From IMG/VR virus record IMGVR_UViG_3300043449_002204, positions 1-64,000 of that record: a stretch of 64,000 nt of DNA; one strand, written 5' to 3'. A program made the position numbers and the translations under genes. This document shows, piece by piece, positions 59,901-64,000 of this stretch. The notes beneath the pieces are model-generated. The model was not told the DNA's origin, did not search any database, and saw only the letters and a program-made list of their open reading frames with translations. The stretch comes from a virus. Every line of letters starts with the position of its first letter. Position 1 is the first letter of the stretch.

Positions 59901-61320
59901 GTTCATTAATTTGGGTCGCCCCTGTTGCGGGAAAACCTTTTATTGTTCTAAACGTTTCTTCGAAATCTATCTCATTTTCACTTTGGAATGTTCTTAAAAA
60001 AGTTTTATCATATGTTATTTTAACGGGTATAGCCGAGCGTACTTCATTATTATCTATCTTATACGAACCCTTTTCACCTAATGTTTCATTTGCCTTTAAT
60101 TTACCATTGTATTTATCAATAAGGCTTTTAAGTTCCGCAATTGCGTTTTGTTTTTGTTCTGCGTTTAAATTAGATTTAAACGAATATATTTTAGTTTTAA
60201 ATCCGTTAGCTAATATAAATGGAGCGGTGGTATCCATGTATTTATTAAACCATGAAACCGATTGAGCATTATAAACATCTCTAGTATAATCATTAATTGT
60301 TCTTTGATATGTTTCGATGTCAGTTAACGGATTTAAATTTTGTTTTGTAAAATTATCTAAAACATTTTTAACAAAATTTTCAATTCTATATTGTAGTTGT
60401 ATTAATGTTATTTCAGGAAAATCATCTGAAATTAATCCTTTTGATTTATATTCGGAATATAGTTCTTTAACTTTTTCATACCCTATTTCGGCAAAACTTT
60501 GTTTGACTGGTGAGGTTGACGAACCACCACTTTCCAATGTTTTAACTTGTACACTAGATTTAAACATATGGGGAGTTGCCAATAACATACCCATTGATAT
60601 TTCAGTTAACATAGTGTATTTGTATGTGTAAAATACCAATGAAACTTCAAAATTACTAGTACTTGTATCGTATCGAGTGTTAAAGTTTTGAAGCATTAAT
60701 TCTAACCTAACCGCTTTACCATAATATCCTTTTAGGGTTAAGGTAAACTTTGGATATGGCAAATTAAAAAACGCGGCGTATGGTGAGTTATTACCTGATT
60801 CAAACATCGCTCGTCCTTTAATATCAACAAGCTGAACCGATATTACAGGTAAAAATGATGTATCTAACTTAACTGTTATATTTGTAATCCCAAGTAATCC
60901 GTTATCAACCGAGCCAGGTTTTCCTCCTGAACTTATTGTCTGTCTTACATAAAAATCATTACTTTTATTCGGATTAGATATTGCATTTTTCTTTGGTTGA
61001 TTAACTCCTTCACCTTTTACGGTATCTTTTCCTGTTATCTCATCTGTATATGAATTATCTAAAAATGTTTTGTCACCAGGTTTTAAAAAGTTGATTGATG
61101 CAATCGATACTGTCTGTATACTATCATTGTTTGCAACCCCTAAAGCGAGTTTTGTTCTTGGTAACATTTTACATTCCAAGTTGGCATAAAATACCAAGTC
61201 CTCTTGATTTACATATCTTTCTTTAACTTTACCTTCTTCGTCAACAACTTTATTTGGGTCAACTATGGTAATATTATTATAATCAAATTCCGTTAAAATA
61301 TTTTCTGGTTTACCTACCAT
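53935..61320 (-). CDS. 2461-residue baseplate hub-like protein with possible lysozyme-like C-terminal domain
   Basis: This giant structural protein starts inside the end of the LysM/gp53-like gene (11-nt overlap). Residues about 150-260 (FNLPYPKFTLTLKGYYGKAV ... LMLQNFNTRYD) and 1890-2050 (GFSVDIGPQNQSIFYGF ... MYFNLRHVPMFSGPYMILKVNH) resemble halves of gp27/gpD-type hub domains; the match is by pattern only. Residues about 1160-1235 hold a small Gly-rich repeat domain common in phage fibres. A charged Lys/Gln/Ser linker (about 2105-2150) precedes residues 2174-2320. That stretch has a peptidoglycan-hydrolase-like FKSNNNNFIGLNIEENWGD ... PYATFDNIDNSILFLVERW pattern. A fusion of hub and wall-cutting activity would parallel T4 gp27-gp5. 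Identification is tentative. Confidence 0.65.
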   Translation of the reverse strand: MVGKPENILTEFDYNNITIVDPNKVVDEEGKVKERYVNQEDLVFYANLECKMLPRTKLALGVANNDSIQTVSIASINFLKPGDKTFLDNSYTDEITGKDTVKGEGVNQPKKNAISNPNKSNDFYVRQTISSGGKPGSVDNGLLGITNITVKLDTSFLPVISVQLVDIKGRAMFESGNNSPYAAFFNLPYPKFTLTLKGYYGKAVRLELMLQNFNTRYDTSTSNFEVSLVFYTYKYTMLTEISMGMLLATPHMFKSSVQVKTLESGGSSTSPVKQSFAEIGYEKVKELYSEYKSKGLISDDFPEITLIQLQYRIENFVKNVLDNFTKQNLNPLTDIETYQRTINDYTRDVYNAQSVSWFNKYMDTTAPFILANGFKTKIYSFKSNLNAEQKQNAIAELKSLIDKYNGKLKANETLGEKGSYKIDNNEVRSAIPVKITYDKTFLRTFQSENEIDFEETFRTIKGFPATGATQINELKADFAKRNLFNASDTTLKDGQPKIVYQYFAFENNTNEIINNVSNFLDPTFFGEIDQLEKKLKAFKIQIEEELTKALSNLLQNSNNGIGFVPTIRNVLAVVFANGEAFIRLMDDTHREAWNQRNHPARKNAIFDKQVESASQDALNPGVDNETPVYPWPQFLIATTGDKGQEQYQIKYPGDGDVIQRTQGFLYDVWPEIEFEEEFIKGYVERTQPPQNQVTNFNELTEPKRISFNAIEFPINNGVFFNKEEIKFFFEIYERVFLTSNYSKLSRSIDSLSELDKIVDLIADAETENITKSLGTNNPFLLEKLKNYGFNSANYLQTLRHFSNDGTGQSWQNYLRAIFNTSYIKNLTTNSEFEFLDLGTLLAPISEPLLSLEKEQDMVDFISSQSLSNVFDLTDIYPFTSNVWCKQGLANGQSASDAKQAFSTGKVLTFNTTKKIITNFLDATTQDQKRLVTNFIYKNNKVPTVNGENIVTFYGGRTPKKQLVTEGNVNYTDYNGLVLSAQTTSIFNTPFFVNSIVEGVDKFRNFDKHPYKVPAYLFLNSLPLPTLREKYQTFETSNDEGVFSTSLNYIFASLKKFGALHRVPYPWILKIGSIWHRYKEYVDKGTDILSVSWANFNSSQNFDPLNSNPARNYGLILNGAPFDITLQKDTVFGAETSSLINTGFYPKLINDFNVFFQGYNIIDTSETINGTCSIVDNVLTVLTVNHNSLQTGYEFLGNGINGGTQILSQTSGLPGGPGTYLITTNQNVSNVSFTISNANNVPYSDQSVQDALLKGLSLNYSQESLIDYAEGFDDTNLLRDLRIIPWSILVEDKNRVNQFVFPSQGSTYNQTQDECFKNGKIVKEVNNNTAMYNGSVRMFWAAPNYGYFDLDNLIKPSPEEYLKTIFINQEEQNHFTLNATPTYTKISDIFSVFEKEVLDKFEEEFLNFSVCKYDYVDSGLIKPMAMTDNFSQQANQSTSTATTATTSTTQQTNIDGALNSNFKNFQTLFTSLMTVPKVTGFTGDQIIVEVQNRQTSNIGNVLTKFLTYDTAFKFGNPTNYDKKLFYSFTSTKIQDPYTWESYKEKTPNALPSSGGDVTVTESKANYPDAWKALETYVGFSDISSVSYSDNGSYITDFFIDFDVAFTENNIKNLATVIKIYVTQKLNQFQVDPIPPVLPSTQPVNENILEIFTFSGGSKVIIYGPPGPRKFAVFVNENNENIWTGEKISKTAGNIGLVNEALFEIYTTQGLEDPPIIDRYTAPVPQYPSTPNPQGKWSKTKLSTSFDAYTRTIDEFQNKILDSLFIKLRNKLPDVSIKSEVVVDSALEGPQSKVDLWETFKAINDKWIAGNDFKQKTLFEDVLLLDRASRNIGDVVLCDIYKLRNRLMTIDPTKNMLDFVSSILVENNFVVMNIPSYVNFYNIQDAQKNAKPRLDSTSDFANNLFGTFMNVDYRDSSAKMVCFYGGKPSEIVDIKDNVDFRFRDDAFEITKSSSNPLSENQIGKEDWDKSNKVVGFSVDIGPQNQSIFYGFNVNQGNSQSTAESLEILNQMANQAGNRAVATQNLSLYNLYKNRSYACTISMMGNAMIQPTMYFNLRHVPMFSGPYMILKVNHTINPGSFETIIEGIRQPTASLPKIDNFLQILKTNLLNSIIEESKRQKEAVDKAQKEAENVKSQQNQTNSDSKDKTASTASANQSCTANTNYSTFVKEDVRSTSETLRTIIDKINSYVKTTNITSTQQVNLSLTVFSSIYLTSYNGTGFKSNNNNFIGLNIEENWGDSPYFRKSFFCTSENKPYATFDNIDNSILFLVERWKNRMVSLPDNSTEKEIAKFWIINFASNTSGRESVYNSYPPADLSNLEVKIKDAISQYKQVIGQLNPQAPTQPPSIVTLTQRTTGERGWDVRINDTTGQKWAIYLITYRVLAPASCAFGPTESNLRIFDPPIGSNVQETFISLEEIQFDIDCDDLVEKIRFNIDLVPVFADGSPDTSRTGKTELVTSTVFI
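54360..54800 (-). other. Lysozyme/glucosaminidase-like domain of the hub-like protein
   Basis: Residues about 2174-2320 of the 2461-residue protein have a helix (VNLSLTVFSSIYLTSYNGTG), the NNNNFIGLNIEENWG turn and a 'PYATFDNIDNSILFLVERW' helix. This is the layout of phage and bacterial muramidase/glucosaminidase domains that have 'NNfFGi' and 'Y.sf.dsi..l' signatures. A catalytic Glu cannot be fixed by eye. Treat it as a structural hypothesis. Confidence 0.4.
57620..57840 (-). other. Small Gly-rich beta domain of phage-fibre type inside the hub-like protein
   Basis: The segment encodes NGTCSIVDNVLTVLTVNHNS, then GYEFLGNGINGGTQILSQTSGLPGGPGTYLITTNQNVSN. It fits a widely seen phage and bacterial repeat of the form 'a.i.gtvLtVt.v..G.i..G..isG.Gv..gT.I....tGtGG.GtY.v..sq.v'. 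It is inserted between aromatic-rich baseplate sequence on both sides, suggesting domain insertion. Confidence 0.65.
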
Positions 61321-61636
61321 AGTAGAAGAAATGGTTTTCTAATGCGTTTTTATAGTCTTGTAATGAAGCTACTAAAGGAAAAGGAATTGTCAATATAGAA
61401 CCATCGGCAATATTCCATTCTTGTCCTCCGTATATTGGGTTGGCCATCAATATTAACCATCCAAAATATGGAGCGCCATAGTACTGTTGTGATATTTTAT
61501 CCAATCTAGTCTGACCTATTTTATATATAAATCTTTTATCGGTAGATTTACTAGGTAAATTAACATAAGGTACAACAGTCTGTTGTCCATTAATAACAAA
61601 ATTGTTATATCTATTATAATATTGTCTGCCGGCCAT
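61310..61636 (-). CDS. LysM-like/gp53-like baseplate protein
   Basis: This 108-residue protein has the pattern of LysM-type tail proteins and T4 gp53: FIYKIGQTRLDKISQQYYGAPYFGWLILMANP, then DGSILTIPFP. The general form is 'G.trld.Ia..yYG.....w.il.aN.......l..G..L.IP'. In contractile tails and related injection systems such a protein links the inner tube or hub to the wedges. It overlaps the giant hub-like gene by 11 nt and follows the OmpA-domain gene by 2 nt, which fits a central baseplate cluster. Confidence 0.75.
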   Translation of the reverse strand: MAGRQYYNRYNNFVINGQQTVVPYVNLPSKSTDKRFIYKIGQTRLDKISQQYYGAPYFGWLILMANPIYGGQEWNIADGSILTIPFPLVASLQDYKNALENHFFYYGR

Positions 61637-61638
61637 CT

Positions 61639-63999
61639 TTATTTAAATTTAAATGGATTTAAATATAAGTCTTTAATTTTTTCACCATTTGCCTGAACAT
61701 CGGCATTTGGTGTTGTATTATAATCACATTTTCTTAACTTACCTTTGACATATAATTTTTCATCTAAACCATCAACAAAACCTTTATATTCAGAATCTCT
61801 TTTTAAATCTTTAAAGTATTTTTCTTCATCCCTCTTTTCTTTTTTATACCTATCGCCAACATCGTCAACAATTCTTCTAACCCTTCTTGCTAATTGATTG
61901 TCTCCTTCAACACCCTTTAAAAGGGCGGTGTTAAATTCATCTAGTTTTGTATTATTTGTCAATATATCGGCTATTACAATATAAAAATATTTATCATACT
62001 CATCAATTAATTCACTATTAGAGAATGGTTGTTCAAAATCACCATCATAATAAGTATTAGTAAATACCGCATATGTTACCGTCATTAAATCATCAAAATC
62101 AGGTAATAAATCTATGAAGCTTTGAAAATCTTCTCTTAACTCATCTAAGGTATCGGCTGGTGCGGTTTCGCTAGCCGCTGAAACCTCACTAGTTCCTGAA
62201 ATATTATATACTCTTGGTACATTACCTGATAATAATTTACCATCGATTGCTTGTGAAACTAAACTAACTTTTCTAACTGTTTGATAAAAATCTTGTTGGA
62301 AAATTGTAATTCCTTGTACTATCGTAGATACGTTATTAGAAAATGTAGGTTGTAATGCCTTTAAATAATTATTTAAATTATTTTTAAGATTATCTAAAAT
62401 AATACCGCTATACGAACTTCCGTGTTTAACAACAAACTCACTAATAATTGGATTGTATTCTTCATTAACTGATTCAATGTTTGATTGAAATAATGAATTT
62501 ATACTTGTTTCATAGTCAGATGGGTTACCGTATATTTTTACAACATTATCGTCTCCTCCATTTTTAGTTGGTAAATCAGTGCTTGATGAATTAATATCTC
62601 TTCTATCATTAAGTAATGTTAATAATCCATAGTTATTTTGTAGTACTACTTTTTCTAATTGATTAACTATTGTTGTAAAATAATCTTTGGTATTATCATA
62701 CAATTTATCCATAATATCTTTATATCCAATCTCACCTGTTTGCCCACTAGCAACAGGAATATTAGTTATAATAGTACCAATAGTAGAACCACCATCATTT
62801 GGTTGTTGGTTATTAACGTCTGCGGCTGTTGCCGGTTGTTCTCCGTCTAATACACCTTGTACTAATGTTTTGTCTAAAGCTGAAGTATCTTCAGTAAATA
62901 CCGCTCTTTCATCATAAACTTCAGTATTACCATAATAGTTAAATGATAATGCGTTTTGTAATTGCTCAACAGGTTTAGCAATACCTTGTCCTCCAATTAT
63001 ATTAAAGGACATTGATATGTTTGCTAACATAGGTTGTACTCCAATTCCCTCAGGATTTAAGTCAAACACTAAAGGTTCATAACCAATCTGCAAACTTGTC
63101 GGTATTATCTTGGTATGAAAAAAGTCACCAATTCTTAATATAAGAACAGGTGGAGCACCAAATGAAGTATTAACCGCATCATTATATTTTGGATTACCGT
63201 CAGTGCCAATTACAGGTATTGTTTCACCAGGTCTAACACATTGATTTAAAAATGTTAATCGAGCATTTAATCCTTCAGGTGTCATCGAGTGAAATGCCGG
63301 ATTAAAGTATTTTACTTTTTCCTGTATTGAATCGTACACAAACGGGTTAGTCTCTTTAATAACCTCAAAATAATCACATTCAGAAAATAATTGTCTTAAT
63401 ATTTTTTTACCAATACCATCTTTTAATTTTTTAACAATATCTACAGTTGGTTGTGGTTGTGGCGGATATTGGGTTATTGTGGTCGCGGAAGTTCTAGTTT
63501 CAGTAGTCTTTACAGGAGTTGGGTCAGGTTTAGGTGGTGGTGGGGGTGGTGGTGATGGTACAACATTTATATTAGATATTCTAACTCTTCTGCAAGCCAT
63601 TGCACTAACAGAGTATGTTTGTGAATTAGTAGTTACTTTATTATTTTTATCTTTGATATCCTCAGTACAATTTACAGACCCTTGAGTTCCTGAATCCCTG
63701 CTTTGTTCAGTTGTTGTTCCGGTTGTTACTTCACTGGAATATTGAGGTATCGTGATTGATTCGCCAGCACCTTGTTCAGATATTATTTTAAAAGTTTGGT
63801 CATCTAAGTATTGTCCAAATCGATTATTTCTAAAATAATTTTTTATAGAATCAATTCGTCTTTTTGATAATGCTTCGTTATATTGAGGACTCGCCGTTGC
63901 TGAGGCCGAACCAACCATAGTAATACTAATAGTTCCTTTTTTATTTTCTAAAATATCTAAAGCTTCAGGTATAAATCCTGTTTGTATTGTTCTATAATT
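61639..63999 (-). CDS. Baseplate/tail protein with N-terminal OmpA-like domain (5' partial)
   Basis: The frame stays open to the right edge. An internal ATG at 63918 is not the start, because the upstream codons complete an OmpA-like strand (KGTISITMVGSASATASPQY). The OmpA-like region continues YNEALSKRRIDSIKNYF and ends at ACRRVRISNI (about 63580). A Pro-rich hinge (PPPPPPPKPDPTP) follows, then a domain with LILRIGDFFHTKIIPTSLQI, LNPEGIGVQPML and LQNALSFNYYGNTEVYDER. I associate that part with T4-like baseplate or tube-terminator proteins, though no name can be fixed. OmpA-like domains bind peptidoglycan, so contact with the cell wall on injection is inferred. Confidence 0.7.
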   Translation of the reverse strand, partial: NYRTIQTGFIPEALDILENKKGTISITMVGSASATASPQYNEALSKRRIDSIKNYFRNNRFGQYLDDQTFKIISEQGAGESITIPQYSSEVTTGTTTEQSRDSGTQGSVNCTEDIKDKNNKVTTNSQTYSVSAMACRRVRISNINVVPSPPPPPPPKPDPTPVKTTETRTSATTITQYPPQPQPTVDIVKKLKDGIGKKILRQLFSECDYFEVIKETNPFVYDSIQEKVKYFNPAFHSMTPEGLNARLTFLNQCVRPGETIPVIGTDGNPKYNDAVNTSFGAPPVLILRIGDFFHTKIIPTSLQIGYEPLVFDLNPEGIGVQPMLANISMSFNIIGGQGIAKPVEQLQNALSFNYYGNTEVYDERAVFTEDTSALDKTLVQGVLDGEQPATAADVNNQQPNDGGSTIGTIITNIPVASGQTGEIGYKDIMDKLYDNTKDYFTTIVNQLEKVVLQNNYGLLTLLNDRRDINSSSTDLPTKNGGDDNVVKIYGNPSDYETSINSLFQSNIESVNEEYNPIISEFVVKHGSSYSGIILDNLKNNLNNYLKALQPTFSNNVSTIVQGITIFQQDFYQTVRKVSLVSQAIDGKLLSGNVPRVYNISGTSEVSAASETAPADTLDELREDFQSFIDLLPDFDDLMTVTYAVFTNTYYDGDFEQPFSNSELIDEYDKYFYIVIADILTNNTKLDEFNTALLKGVEGDNQLARRVRRIVDDVGDRYKKEKRDEEKYFKDLKRDSEYKGFVDGLDEKLYVKGKLRKCDYNTTPNADVQANGEKIKDLYLNPFKFK
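63580..63999 (-). other. OmpA/MotB-like peptidoglycan-binding domain (partial)
   Basis: The visible part has the typical end of an OmpA-like domain: ISITMVGSASATASPQYNEA, LSKRRIDSIKNYF, a variable loop, then ACRRVRISNINV. The 'G.A.......YN..LS.RRa..v..+f' pattern is well kept, but the usual Asp of the DxxG site is replaced (MVGSAS), so peptidoglycan binding may be altered. The start of the domain is outside the window. Confidence 0.65.
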
Positions 64000-64000
64000 G

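Noticed and set aside
1-64000. tRNA genes
   Set aside because: The intergenic gaps are almost all below 90 nt and none shows a cloverleaf pattern.

Overview
This window is part of a large, AT-rich genome of a tailed, T4-like (contractile-tail) bacteriophage. The best-supported host group is Bacteroidota, probably Flavobacteriia. The phage assignment rests on T4-superfamily genes: gp25-like and gp6-like baseplate wedge proteins, a DnaB/gp41-type helicase, a UvsX-type recombinase, an rnh/FEN-family 5' nuclease, a gp32-like single-strand binding protein and a class I ribonucleotide reductase. The host inference rests on SprB-type repeats (known from Flavobacterium gliding adhesins), on the absence of Shine-Dalgarno sequences before the starts I inspected, and on one good Bacteroidota-type promoter (TTTG, 20 nt, TATATTTA) before the gp32-like gene.

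Layout. (1) 1-18992, plus strand: two giant Thr/Pro-rich modular proteins (the first cut by the left edge, the second 4033 residues), then a 109-residue protein and a pair of paralogous fibre-like proteins. (2) 18993-43782, minus strand: a tightly packed tail/baseplate/fibre operon. In transcription order it holds gp25-like, gp6-like, a 1760-residue protein with a membrane segment, 593-, 260-, 382- (PKD), 302- and 1000-residue proteins, a SprB-repeat protein, a second modular Cys-rich protein, an 801-residue fibre-type protein and a RuvC-like resolvase. (3) 43795-44418: a hypothetical gene just downstream of a strong terminator. (4) 44468-53906, minus strand: replication, recombination and nucleotide metabolism (small gene, Ala/Pro-rich protein, gp32-like SSB as its own transcription unit, small gene, UvsX, 5' nuclease, small gene, helicase, NrdB, NrdA). 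(5) 53935-63999, minus strand: central baseplate genes (an OmpA-domain protein cut by the right edge, a LysM/gp53-like protein and a 2461-residue hub-like protein with a possible lysozyme-like domain).

The most unusual content is a set of shuffled extracellular-type modules: two kinds of small Cys-rich domain and a roughly 240-residue propeller-like domain. They are strung on mucin-like Thr/Pro linkers in the plus-strand giants and occur again in minus-strand tail genes on the other side of the convergent junction at 18992/18993. With LamG-like, PA14-like, SprB and PKD domains nearby, this looks like an elaborate, recombining host-adhesion apparatus. The functions of these modules are inferred, not known. 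No tRNA, CRISPR array, insertion sequence or reverse transcriptase was found, and no gene-free stretch exceeds 300 bases.
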